Shown piece after piece: positions 1 to 23,956 of a stretch of 64,000 nt of DNA. A program made the translations under genes and the position numbers. Source of the stretch: Scylla paramamosain. Taxonomy: Eukaryota; Arthropoda; Malacostraca; Decapoda; Portunidae. The first letter of the stretch is position 1. The number at the start of each line of letters is the position of its first letter. The stretch spans positions 9,979,868-10,043,867 of the forward strand of contig NC_087183.1 of NCBI RefSeq assembly GCF_035594125.1. The letters run 5' to 3'. Under the pieces are notes generated by a model. It had not been told where the DNA came from. It worked only from the letters and a program-made list of their open reading frames with translations, and did not search any database.

Positions 1-45
<45 letters not shown>

Positions 46-333
46 TCCGTGCAAGCAGGAGTGAATGACCGTGCACTCTCGATCTAGGTAATCTCCGCGA
101 GGCCAGTGTCCCTCATCATAACTCCAACGACCTTGACGAACTCCCCCGACTCCCTGCCCATGACTTACTGTTGTTGTTATCGCTGCCTTGGGTCGTGGTG
201 GGAAGTGAAGTTCATTGCCCTCTGCTTACGTACTTTGCTTTGCTTTGCTTTGCTTTGTTGTGGTTGTTTTCTGTCTTGGTTCGTGTTTCTGCTTGTTTAT
301 GGTTCAAGTTGTGATTGTTAAGTAGTTTCATAT

Positions 334-381
<48 letters not shown>

Positions 382-786
382 GTGTGTGTTTATGTGGAAA
401 TTATTGCAGTTGCTCCTTAATTCTTGCTTCATTTCTCCATTTTTTTTTATCTTATTTGCGCATTAAGAAATTGTGCTTCACTCATTCTGTGTTTTTTCTC
501 TCTCTTTTTTTTTCTCTTTCTCTCCTCATGCTTCAGCCATTCTTCCACTTTTTTTTTCTCTCCCCTGACTTATTCGGCGCAAATTAATTCTTAACCACAC
601 CCTCCAACCTTCCGTCTCCCGTCACTAACACACTGCCCTCAACCATACCCAATCAAACCATACCATTCAACAACCACACCAATAACCACGACCTTCTTCA
701 CCCCAACCACCCCAACCAACCCCTCCCAACCAACCAAACATCCCCACCCCCCAGCACCCCCCTTGACGTGTTGTATCTCGTTGCAG
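1..786 (+). other. HR3 intron (partial), with (CA)22 and a poly-T run
   Basis: The window opens in a (CA)n run (1-44) and contains a T run at 336-379. The acceptor at 785-786 belongs to HR3, so this is intron between the zinc-finger exon (outside the window) and the DNA-binding-domain extension. I see no coding signal here. Confidence 0.7.
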
Positions 787-13734
<12,948 letters not shown>

Positions 13735-15974
13735 GGTGCCTCTCGCGGGTATGTTGAGAGAGAGAGAGAGAGAGAGAGAGACTGTATGCTCAGTGGAAAT
13801 TTGTTACGAAGGAAATATCTTCATTTTTCATTCACATTCATATCAGTTTCACGAATTCATAGATTACAAAGATGAATTATGTGAAGTAAGAGTGAGCATC
13901 CATACTTTAATCCAAAATACACAAGTTTAATATCTAACACAATTCCTGTTAATAAGGTAGTTAATATGTCATTAACTACTGAACTGCCGCTAACGATCTC
14001 ACTCCTCGTTTCAGACTACGTGGTAACGAAGTTCAGTGTGTTGGGGGAACATCCTCCCCCTCCTCCTCCCCCTCCTCCTCCTCTTCCTCCTCCTCCTCCT
14101 CCTCGGCTCTGTTGCTCCATCACATCGTTTTATACCGGAGAGTAACGTGTTGTACATTACCTTCGTGAATTGTTTGTTAGTGTTACTTGTTAGGGCAGAA
14201 CACCCCTCCATTACCCGGGCTCTTTTATAAGATACCATTTCTAGATGTGTTGTGAGTTTTACAGAGTCTAACAAGTGTTCTGTGTAGAGGAGAGGGTGCC
14301 GGAAGCCTCCACTGTAATCTTAAGCAGCCCGCAGCAGCCCCACTGTAGATTATAATGTTGATCGTGATGCCTTATAATCGAGAGGTCAGCACGCGGCTGC
14401 TTACGGACTCCTGGCTGCGCTAATGAGTCTCCAGGAGAGGATGGTTAATAAATAGTTCAAGGTTGAAGAATATACACAGTTTATTTTTTAAGGAATCATG
14501 TAATCGCCCTTGAGGATGGTCCTTATCTTTGTAAATTGAAGATATTGTATACTTAAAAAAGAAGAATATTTAATTATATTATTACGTAAACTGTTACACA
14601 CTAAAAATCTTTATTGCCTTTTACATAAAAACAAAAAAATTGTTATCACTCATTCTTGTCATTGTCAGAATGGTAAACAAAATTTGCCACTAATATCATG
14701 TCATCAGCTCCATCATTATTTCACTTAAGTCTTTTTTTTTTTTTATATATAAGTTTAGGTAGCTTTTAATTTTGTATAGTTTAATTTATTTTTGTTCAGC
14801 TTCTCCCAGCAAACACATATTGAAATCATATATTGTGCCAGTTAATACTAATCTGCATCTGGTGTGGTCGATCGGCCGCGCTTCTTGAGTCCTGGTGAGA
14901 AGCTGGCAACAAAGAGGACTGGAACAGAGGTACAAAGAGAGTCAGAGTCCCGCGGCAGAGAGGGGAGCGTCTCGCCGGGTCCTTAGCGTGCTTGGGGGGG
15001 CCAGGAGACCCACGCCGAGCCCAAGGCGACAACATTACGGAAACTGTGTTATGCTCAAGTGGCGGAGGAGAGCCGGTGTTAGCGTCCCGAGCGTCCATCC
15101 CCGACAAGGCCTCAGACTCTTGGAAAACGCTGTGTTGCGTCCTTTGCCCATTCCAGCCGTGCTAGAGTACAAATAGGTTAGAGCGAGGCCATCCTGCCCT
15201 GTCTTGTCTCCCGGACTCGCTGGCCGTGACCGCGTCCTCCCCCAAGTCTTGGTCTGAGGTTCTTAAAGCCGTCTTGATCAGTCTCTGCGACCAGCGTGTG
15301 TTCAGGCCTGCGAGCCGCCCTTCCGTTGGCCCTTTGATTTTACATTTCCTCCAGTTAAAACCTTATTCTTTTATTCTTCTCGAGCTGACGTGGCTGGCTT
15401 GAGACCCGCTTGACTACAGACACACCCGGTGTACAGAAAGACAGCCTCTGGTGTAGTTAAGAAGGGCGGCAGACGCCGGAGGACCTCTCGTGCGTAGAGA
15501 ACATAGAGTCTAGTGTGCTTTCGGAGAGTTGGGGCCAGCTGGGTCCTGCCGCCACCAGGTCACAGGCTGCTGTACAAACTCCGGCCACCGCCACCCTGCT
15601 TACTGCTGCTGCCACCTACTGACTATTTATTGGGTGACGACCATCTCCAGTCTCTGCTGTGCTTCACCAGGTGTCCCACACGGCCAGCAGCAGCGCGAGC
15701 AGTCTGTGTGTTCCGTGCAGACTCTCCTATTGGTTATTGTGGATGAAAAAAATAAGAAAGAAAAAATACAAAAAAAAAAATACTTCTTCGGTCCTTCCTC
15801 TATGGGGTGCGGGAAATAACCAGCTATGGGGCGTCTTGTACTCACCACACATAAACACAGGGGTTACAGTAAACTGGTATTTTGGCTAACCTGGAGTTTT
15901 ATTAAGCCTCTTGTGTTTCGTTAGCTTTTATAGGTTCAAGAGTTTTAGTATCATCATGTTACATCAATAATAAA
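13735..15974 (+). other. Putative HR3 3'UTR and downstream flank
   Basis: It runs from the HR3 stop. AATAAA hexamers occur at 14447-14452 and 15969-15974, so transcript ends near 14.47 kb or 15.99 kb are plausible. It includes (GA)n at 13756-13780, a (TCC)n patch at 14055-14104 and a CpG-rich, non-repetitive stretch at 14860-15720 with no long convincing reading frame. The UTR extent is inferred from position and signals only. Confidence 0.4.
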
Positions 15975-16050
15975 CTATATATATATAATGTTGGAGACTT
16001 TCACTTGCTGGCCTGTCATGTATTGCTACTGTTTACAAGCATTACACCAG

Positions 16051-16260
16051 AGTTGACAAGAAGCACCACACACTGCCTACAAGCCACAAGAAGCACCACA
16101 CACAGACCACAAGCCACAAGAAGCACCACACACAGCCTATAAGCCACAAGAAGCACCACACACTGCCTACAAGCCACAAGAAGCACCACACACAGACCAC
16201 AAGCCACAAGAAGCACCACACACAGCCTACAAGTCACAAGAAGCACCACAGATACACTAC
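16051..16260. repeat. 30-bp minisatellite, seven copies, with a 90-bp higher-order period
   Basis: Seven consecutive 30-base units share the core CACAAGAAGCACCACA. Unit endings run tgcctac, agaccac, agcctat, tgcctac, agaccac, agcctac and a diverged last copy, so blocks of three repeat as a 90-base unit. On the minus strand the array is open in one frame (LLVACxxCVV), a by-product of the 30-base period. Confidence 0.95.
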
Positions 16261-16312
16261 AAGTCAACAAGCTCGAGAAACCAAGAGTGAATTTAAAAGC
16301 GTTTTTTGTTCC

Positions 16313-16402
<90 letters not shown>

Positions 16403-16421
16403 TACTACTACTACTACTACT
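16313..16421. repeat. (ATT)n then (ACT)n microsatellite
   Basis: About 29 ATT units change into about seven ACT units at the 3' end, immediately before the promoter-like region at 16451. Confidence 0.95.
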
Positions 16422-16450
16422 TCCTCCACCTGAAACTTTAAATCTTCCGC

Positions 16451-16484
16451 CGTGACGTCACAATCAGCTGATCGCAACATGGTG
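16451..16484 (+). promoter_or_regulatory. CRE / E-box / YY1-like promoter cluster
   Basis: A perfect palindromic CRE, TGACGTCA, lies at 16453-16460, an E-box CAGCTG at 16465-16470, and CAACATGGTGG (close to the YY1 core found at starts of housekeeping genes) at about 16476-16486. No TATA box is evident. The cluster sits directly upstream of the candidate small gene's first donor at 16551. Its function is inferred. Confidence 0.4.
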
Positions 16485-16518
16485 GAAGTGGGTAGTAGGA
16501 CAATGAAAGGCAGTGCAC

Positions 16519-19209
16519 ATGTTTCCCTCTCCTCACGTCCAGTCACGGAAGTAAGTGTGTGCAATACATGACCGTTGCGTGGGAAGGTATGTTGGGGCAG
16601 CTGAGTGAAGTACAGAAGGCTAGGTAAAGAATGAAGACGGTAAGGTGAGTATTGCGAAAGGAAGAGGAAGGGTGAGGGTAAATATTCGGTAAATAGCAGC
16701 CATGAGAGAGAGAGAGAGAGAGAGAGAGAAACTTAACAATAATTCAAACACTCGTTAACTACAAACTAACAAAACATGAACATTTTTAATAAAACTCACA
16801 AAACACAATATGTAACTTTACTTACACAAGCCAGCAAATACACCAGCACACACATATTAATAGTGATAGAAAAAGAACATATTACGAGTATCACTACGTA
16901 TTCTGAAGCGCTTTAATTGCTGTTTCACCACGACTTTTTTTCATATGTCACAGAAATGATTACCCGGGTTCTCAAATGCGTTTCTCCTGTTAATAATATA
17001 GAAATCGTGTTAATTTGTCACTAGAACCATAAAGATATCTTTGAAAACCTGTGCAATTCCATTTAGTCTTATCTGTTTAGTGGAGGTGCGACGCAGAAGT
17101 GTTTCAGAACATGGATCATTGTCTCTTCTTCCAGCCTGTCTTCCCTGCTCGGTCCCTTTTACCACCAGCAGCGAGAGAGGGAGGTTGAGGTGCGGAGGAC
17201 TCGTGGTAGGACGCTGAAGGAGGCGGTGATGGAGAGAAGGTAAGAGTTTAGTAATGGAAAGAATGTTACATTATTGCTGACTGGATGGAACTGATGTGTA
17301 AGTCGTGAGATTGTGAGTGATGAGGTTGGGTACTTGAGGATAAGGTTGGGTAGGTGTGATTGGGGTAGGTTCGCCCAGGTATGGTGATGAGGTTAGCCAC
17401 GTTGGGTAATGTGATTATGTCAGGTGAGCCTTCATTAAGTTGACCAGGTGAGGTTGGGTAGGTGTGATTAGGTTCAACAGATGATTATAGCACTGGTTAG
17501 GTGACGTAGTTAAGCTTATCAGATGAGAGTTGAATATGCCGACCAGATGGGAAGTTATTTGTATGTTCAGGAGAAAAATATTGGCGAGTGATTGAGCTGT
17601 AAGTGTGATTAGATTGCAGGTTACGTAATTAAGCTTGTCAGGTGAGGTAAGTATGCTGACTAGATGGAAACTTGCTTGTTTGTCTAGTTGACTGAGATGT
17701 GATTAAGCTTACTGAGGTGAGAATTAAGAAAGTGAAGTTGAGATTCTATATACGAGTACGTCAAACCATGTTGGATTGGTATGTCTATGGCCGCTATCTT
17801 GTTCCCTCAGCTTGCTCGTTGTGGTAAGTGGCAACTGGATCGTTAACTAGGATTGGTCATTATTTTTCCTTTATTCATTATCAAATTTTTATTTATTTTT
17901 TTTATTTGATTTATTTTTTGTAATGGATACATGCACCCAAAACACACACACACACACCTTTAAAAACGCTGTATGCACGCCCATACCCATGCACATCCAC
18001 ACCCACGCACCCCCATGCATACGTCCACAACCATGTCCACACGCCCACCCACGCCCCACGCACTCACGCACACGTCCACGCCCACGCACTCGCATTAAAG
18101 AAAAAAAAAAAAAACTGGTGAGAGACAGACTGGTGATACTGATGACTCACCCAAAAAAGACTGGTGACGCTCAGAAAGACTGGTTACACTCAAAAAACTT
18201 GGTCAGGCACCCAAAAGAATGATCACGCACTCTGAAGGATGGTCATGCACTCAAAAAGGCATAACCCGCTCTCAAACACGAACATTTACTCTCTAAATTT
18301 GCGTTAAACTTTTTATGAGTTATGTTCTATTAAACCTTTTTTTTTCCAATTCACCTCAAGTTAGCTTATTTCAAATAATTATTTTCCTAATTTGATAAAA
18401 AAAAAAAAAATTTGTTTGTACTATTTTATTTCCTTATGTATTTGGGTTCAAAGTTCTTTCCCATATCTGACGTTTTCTTTATATAGTGGGTTTAAAAAAA
18501 GATGGACTAGATTTAAAATTGTTGTATTTCTGCAGCCATAAACTGACTATGAATAAAACTAATAACCTTAAAAGATGTGGGCCAAAGTTTAAAATAACAC
18601 TTCTTTTCAGATTGTGAGGTTTTATTTATAGGTTCTTCATGAGTGCAGAGATACAGTAATTTTTAATCAGGTTCATCTTTCAAACTTACATATGTACTGT
18701 GCCATGAAATTTCTGTAATGCCATGCAGATTTCTTCTATCTGGTGTTTTCTTCTACTCTGCATCATCCTTCAAATTTTCGCCTTTAGATTATAATAGGGA
18801 CATGTTTATTAAACACATTTCTCAGTTTCATATATTATATTGCCGTACTTTTCAGATTTTCTCTACCTGGTGCTTTCCTCTTTCCTTTTTAATTTCTTGA
18901 ATGTGACAATATGGAATTTAGACATATTTCATATTAAATTTCAGCACAGTTCTCATACTATGCAGTACTTTTCATCAAACTTCCTCTGTTTTCCTATCAT
19001 ATTTCTTGTCTAGTCTTAGTTTTTTAGGGAATCTTGGCACATTTCCTATGCCTAACAGTCTCCTATAATTTTTTTTGTTTTCTAGGGAATCAGTTATCAA
19101 ACAAACACATTACAAAGAATCTTAGTACATACAAGCTTCATGTGTTTAGGAGCTAATGGTCTGTTTTCCTTGCAGGTGTGAGGTGTGCTGTCTCTTCACC
19201 ATTCCATGA
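16519..19209 (+). CDS. Candidate small three-exon gene, product unknown
   Basis: Exons: 16519-16550 (ATG at 16519, donor gtaagtg), 17135-17239 (acceptor tcttcttccag, donor gtaagag) and 19176-19209 (acceptor ttttccttgcag, stop TGA at 19207-19209). Phases agree (2, 2). The middle exon reads LSSLLGPFYHQQ, REREVEVRRTRG and RTLKEAVMERR, highly charged and probably helical; the last adds CEVCCLFTIP. Total is about 57 residues. An upstream ATG at 16479 opens a different frame (24 codons) that does not join. The promoter-like cluster at 16451 and an AATAAA at 19647-19652 support a real transcript. I do not recognise the protein. It could instead be a non-coding RNA or have other 5' exons. Confidence 0.35.
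17240..19175 (+). other. Intron of the candidate small gene / unassigned
   Basis: It contains a degenerate AGGTTGGGTAGGTGTGATT-type repeat (about 17320-17700), a CCCACGCAC-rich patch (17940-18095), and a loose repeat of about 30 bases built on GACTGGTGA...CACTCAAAAA (18118-18260). AT-rich unique sequence follows to 19170. Confidence 0.4.
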
Positions 19210-19652
19210 ACAGCCCCCAAGAATCTCTACCAGCACCTACTACTGCTACATCAGGCCTGACGTATTCCACTGCAATCAAGGAGTCGTTTCATTAGGAAGA
19301 GAGGCCGAGTGTCACTACCTTCAAGGCTGACGTGAGGTGTTAAGAGGCATTATCACAAGCAAAGGGCTTGGTACAAGAGTTTTCATTGCAATCAGGGAAG
19401 AGTCACGTTGCAGTAAGAAGAGAAGTCGAATTCTCTAGTCCACTCCAGAGTGGGAAGGAAGAATGTAAGATGTCCCTTCTGTACTCAGCAAGCATCACCA
19501 CCACCATTCAGCCTTGGGATAAGTTTTGTACATTCCAGTACTTCAGTAATAAGGAAAAGAAGTGCCATGTTTATGTAACTGTTGTGTATTTATTAACTTA
19601 GCATACACTGGAAAAATGCAGTAAAACTGGAAAAATGCAGTAAAACAATAAA
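19210..19652 (+). other. Putative 3'UTR of the candidate small gene
   Basis: Unique sequence between the candidate stop and an AATAAA hexamer at 19647-19652. A 17-base AAACTGGAAAAATGCAG motif occurs twice near 19610-19640. Assignment is by position only. Confidence 0.3.
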
Positions 19653-19714
19653 AATTCAATATACCATCTTGTGTACTGATCTTGAACATATCTTTTGCAA
19701 ATAGTTTTCTGGGA

Positions 19715-20010
19715 GTAACAATTCATGCCTCGAAGGTAAAAAAAAAAAAAGCCAGGATTGGCCCAAAAATAAACTTTAAAAAGTTTTAAAAAGCCAGGAT
19801 TGGCCCAAAAAAATAAAAGTTTAAAGCCAGGATTAAAAAGCCAGGATTGGCCCAAAAAAACAAAAAAAACGATTTGCACATAGAGGCCCAGTCCGAGCAA
19901 CTCCAGTGTCGCTTGGACTGGACTTCTATGTGCAAATCATATCTCAAACTTGGTTTATTTTTGGGCCAATCCTGCTTTTTTTATTTTACCTTCGGGGCAT
20001 GAATTGTTAC
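19715..20010. mobile_element. Foldback (inverted-repeat) element with internal repeats
   Basis: The outer arms, GTAACAATTCATGCC at 19715 and GGCATGAATTGTTAC ending at 20010, continue inward as near-perfect complements for about 55 bases. Inner arms GATTTGCACATAG (19871-19883) and CTATGTGCAAATC (19926-19938) are perfect complements. The left arm is expanded by three full copies and one partial copy of GCCAGGATTGGCCC at about 19751, 19793, 19825 and 19840. There is no coding capacity, so it is a non-autonomous foldback or MITE-type element. Confidence 0.8.
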
Positions 20011-20931
20011 AACCAAATATTTTACACTTTACCACATTTAGCAAACTATATTCCACATATATATAAGAATAGACAAATTTATTTATTGCCAGACATGCAC
20101 GTCATACAGCAATGCATCCTGGACTGCACCAATGTACTGGTGGAGTCAGCTGACACGATGTGCTGTGGCACCTGGCTTGACACTTCTACAGCAGCACACC
20201 CAGTACTGGCTGTAGATGCCCTCCATTTGGCTCTTCCTGATGTCAGACCCTGTGACATGGCACTACAAACCTGATTGCAGACAGGATGTTCGCTAGCAGA
20301 AGACAGGCATCTGCAAAAGAGTAATGCAATTTGGGGAAAATGAATAGTTATGAAGACATTGAACTTATATCACACACACACACTAATTCTATCACTCATA
20401 TGCTGGCTTTTTACTTTTCACAAACTTTTCACTCCTTTAATAGCCCATCACCTGGCCCAAACAATCCTGAAACACCCCACAATTCTTTTATATCTATTTC
20501 TCTTTCTATATCCATGAATTTCCCCAAAAAATCCTTATTTTTCACCAAATACCTTTCACATGCATATCTCTCAATAAAAACCTGAGTCATGCATCCTCTC
20601 CTCTTATTTTGCACTGATCACTGCAAATCATTCCTTCTAACCCTCTTCATTAACACTTCACAATACGGCTCACCAATAACACTCATTCATCCTAGTCATT
20701 CTTAACAAAAGTACCACACACGTTGCATTTCTTGCTATCTTGTACCACTATTTTCACGCTTACTGCTCTTCTAATCTTGGTAAGAGCCTCTCCTCCTGCT
20801 TTACAAAACATGCATTTAGTAATCTTACTAACCACCTTCCTCTTATCCTACAAACATGCATAAAGATTCATATGTGCACACACACCATGACCATTTTAAT
20901 ATTTATCACGCTTTCAACAACACTGATTATA
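20011..20931. other. AT-rich intergenic sequence
   Basis: From 20085 to 20275 both strands stay open for about 60 codons (plus-strand frame beginning LLPDMHVIQQCILDCTN), but I recognise no family and see no splice or start context. The rest is AT-rich unique sequence. Confidence 0.3.
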
Positions 20932-21205
20932 TATAGTTGAGAATCCCTTATCCAAAATTCTTGGGACTGAAAGTGCTGCAGATTTTAGATTTCACCAGTT
21001 TTTCAAATGACAACTTGCCAATTTTTTATACCTCCCATGGTAGTGAATCAAGCTTGGGTCTGTGGGCACGCTGTCATCTTTACAATTCTTCAATTTTTTT
21101 GCGGAGCAAACCTTTCCACCAGTGTGGCATTTTCCATCTGTGACATGACATGACAATTAAAAACTTTCAGATTTTGTAATTTTGCATAGAAGATTCTCAA
21201 CTATA
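20932..21205. mobile_element. TA-flanked terminal-inverted-repeat element (pogo/Tigger-like MITE)
   Basis: A perfect 14-base terminal inverted repeat including the TA flank: TATAGTTGAGAATC at 20932-20945 and GATTCTCAACTATA at 21192-21205. The 274-bp body begins GAATCCCTTATCCAAAAT and CTTGGGACTGAAAGTG and contains CAGATTTTAGATTTC, a pattern I associate with pogo/Tigger-type non-autonomous elements. It has no transposase frame. The inverted repeat and TA duplication are direct observations; the superfamily is from memory. Confidence 0.75.
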
Positions 21206-22294
21206 CCAACAAAACACAGTAATCACCTGAATGTTGGTTCCTGCAGTCACCACCAACAGTCAGTCACAAGGTTCCAGTATGGTGTACTTCTTGCTCCTGA
21301 GTTATAGAAGTCTCCCAAGGTTTCTTCCACTTGCTCTCCGTGTTACCACCTGCAGGGAAAACACACATCTATACTCCTGTTGCTTGACAGACATGTGTGA
21401 CTCACAACTCAGTCTGGAATTCAACCATTTCACTGCAACATTACACAACACAGAAGGCACAACAGAAAACATTTATATGCACATTTAACTCTTAAACAGT
21501 GGGGTGTATTGTAACTTGAAGGTGTTCACATACAGGATAAAATAGAGTTTTCAATATGAAAAGATATTACATGTCTACTAAAATCAGAAGACATTTAATT
21601 CCCCTTACATTATAATGGATCCCAGCAAGTTTAACAATGAAAAGTAGTGCTGTGATGGTCTTTGAGTTGAGGTCAGTAACCGAGACTGGAAGGAAGATGG
21701 GAAGATCAAAGACAGCCGTGACACAGGTGGCCAAGCACTGATGAGAGAGAGAGAGAAAAGAAAAAGATAGAAAAGAAAGATAGTAGAAAAAAATAAAAAC
21801 AATAATAAGTAAACAAAGAGAATGAAAGAAACACCGCCACTACCACCACCACTCACCTTTCCATCTGTCCAATCATTAACTTCAAACTGTAGGAAGAATC
21901 AAGACTATATTTTGTGACTTCACTGGGATTAGCCCCCTCTCTCTAGGCTCTCCTGGGATGCTGGGTGAAGCAAAACAGTCCCTTCCTTTGGCTTCATTTC
22001 TGGGAGCTGTGGGGCTGTGGGGGCTGGGAAGTGGGTGAGGTGATGGGCTGGGGGTCTAGTGTGTCTATGGTGGCATGTGGGGCTGTTTGTGAGGTTCCTG
22101 TGGTGTGCGAGAAGTCTGCAATGGTCTGTGAAGGGCCTGTGGTAGGCTGTGGTGATGTTTTGGTGGTCTGAAGGCTGTCAGGCTGTGTCTGACGCTGTGT
22201 CAGGGGCTGTGGAGGACTGTGAGGAGGTGGTGCTGCTGTGTGTGTGTGTGTGTGTGTGTGTGTGTCTTGGAGGATCTGAACTCAGCCACTGGCA
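21206..22294. other. Intergenic, with a G-rich GGTCTGTGAAGGG-type patch and (TG)16
   Basis: Bases 21990-22225 are a loose GTGGGGCTGTG/GGCTGTGGTG array, followed by (TG)n at 22234-22265. No gene is supported. Confidence 0.5.
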
Positions 22295-23305
22295 TTAATT
22301 CTGCTGCTGAGCAAACTCCACCTGAAAAATAAGGAGAGAATTAATGGCTGGTGATATAATAATAATAATCTATCCATCTCAATTAATAGCTGGTAATAAT
22401 ATAGTAATAATAATCTGTCTGTCTGTCTGTCACCATATCAGGCTGGTATTCCCATGTGAGGCAGCCCAGACATAACATAATCTAACCTACCCAATTTACA
22501 CACACACAAACCTAACTCAACCACTTACAGCCTTCTGCTTGTTCCTCAGCCTCGTTCCTTCCACTCTGGGGGCAACTCAGAGGTGTGATAATGAAACAGC
22601 CTGCACCGCCTGTTGTGGGGGGTGGGTAAGGTTAGGTTAGGTTGGTGCTATCTGCATGTTAGGTTAGGTTAATAAAATGAAGAGGGGTTAGGTGAAGTAT
22701 GAGGAGAGGAGGAGGAGGAGGAGGAACGTAAGAGGAAAAGAAAACATAGATTGAGAAGAAAACAGCAATAACAACAACAACAACAATAACAAGAAACAGC
22801 AAAACTACTAACATTTCTCAATAAAATGATAAAACAATAAAAAATCTCACAAATAAAAAAACATTACCAACTTGACTCGACCTGACCTGACCTGACTTGA
22901 TCTAGAAACTCAGTCTTATCATTTCCTCCTCCTGGTCATCATCACTGATCACGAAGACTTCTGGCAAGGTCACCATTGGTTCAAAGTAGGGCTCGTGCTC
23001 CCTCCCTCGCCGCCGTCCTCCCTCCGCTGGTTGACCCCTCCCTCATCGCTCCCCACGCTGTCATCGGGATCTGTCTGTAGGGGGGAGAGAGAGGGGGGAT
23101 AAGGCTTGGTTGGGGGAGGAGGAGGAAGAGGAGGAAGAGATGGAAAGGGAGAAGAGGTCTAGATGAAAAGAAGAGGAGGAAGAGGAAGAGAAGGACAAAC
23201 AAACATACATGTACATGCATATACAAACAAACAAACAAATAAATATTCAGATAAAACTTGAAAATAAAAAAAAATTAAAATTTTAAAAAAATCGATATAT
23301 TCTGA

Positions 23306-23374
<69 letters not shown>

Positions 23375-23764
23375 CGAACGAAAGAACAAACAAACAAACA
23401 AACAATAAACACACAAGAAAATAGACACAATTCCACCAATAAAAAAAAATAAATCGTTCAAGGTCGGGAAAATCAAATTAAACAAGGAGGCATTTTGAGT
23501 CATATTTCCCTTATTTCCCCTTGTCCCCTCGCCTCTTAGGGCTCAAGATGGGCGCCCACACCTGCCCCTTACTGGCAGGCAGATGTGTGTGTTGTAAATC
23601 GCTAAATAAAGGAGTATTTAATGATGGTGGGGAATCACCCATCACTTGATCTTTGCCCACCACCCGCCCTCATATATCCGCTTCCCCGCCGCCATTATCG
23701 TGTCTATTGATAGCCAGATGATATGAGTGTAAAATGGTTGCCATGTTACCTTCTCAGAAGCCAT
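22295..23764 (-). pseudogene. RanBP1-like locus with multiple lesions
   Basis: RanBP1 is the cytoplasmic Ran-GTP-binding cofactor of RanGAP in nuclear transport. Read on the minus strand: an ATG in good context at 23764 gives MASEK with donor gtaaca; exon at 23074 (acceptor ccctacag) gives TDPDDSVGSDEGG; then a shifted frame gives EHEPYFEPMVTLPEV, FVISDDDQEEEMIRL and a stop at 22902-22904. A further exon near 22609-22529 gives LFHYHTSELPPEWKERG, then LRNKQKA in another frame. HEPYFEPxVxLPEV and LPPEWKERG are hallmarks of RanBP1. Lesions: a frameshift in exon 2, no GT donor after it, loss of the TGDVK-type block after KERG, and no remaining Ran-binding-domain exons. An exon-like tail VEFAQQQN-stop follows at 22321-22295. 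The kept introns suggest a decayed duplicate, not a retrocopy; assembly error is possible. Confidence 0.6.
23310..23371. repeat. (CA)31 microsatellite
   Basis: An uninterrupted dinucleotide run inside the first intron of the RanBP1-like locus. Confidence 0.95.
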
Positions 23765-23956
23765 GGTGACGACGATAATGATGGATAATTGTGGCTGCCT
23801 CCTTCAATCCCTGCAACGCAATTCTGTAAACAAACTCACCTGTTGTGGACGATCTTGATCTTGATCTTTATGGTACAGGTGGCACAGGATCACTCCTGAG
23901 CCAGGCCTTTGGATTGGCAACTCCTGTAGAAGGAAAAAAAAAAAAAAAAAAAAAAC

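Noticed and set aside
16016..16300. CRISPR-like array of 30-base repeats
   Set aside because: Repeats are head-to-tail without unique spacers, in a eukaryotic genome; it is a minisatellite.
16016..16564. Long minus-strand open frame with repeated VVLLVACxxC
   Set aside because: It is produced by the 30-base minisatellite and the (ATT)n array; there is no start, splice or family support.
20085..20275. Region open on both strands for about 60 codons
   Set aside because: No recognised motif, start context or splice sites; kept only as an unassigned note.
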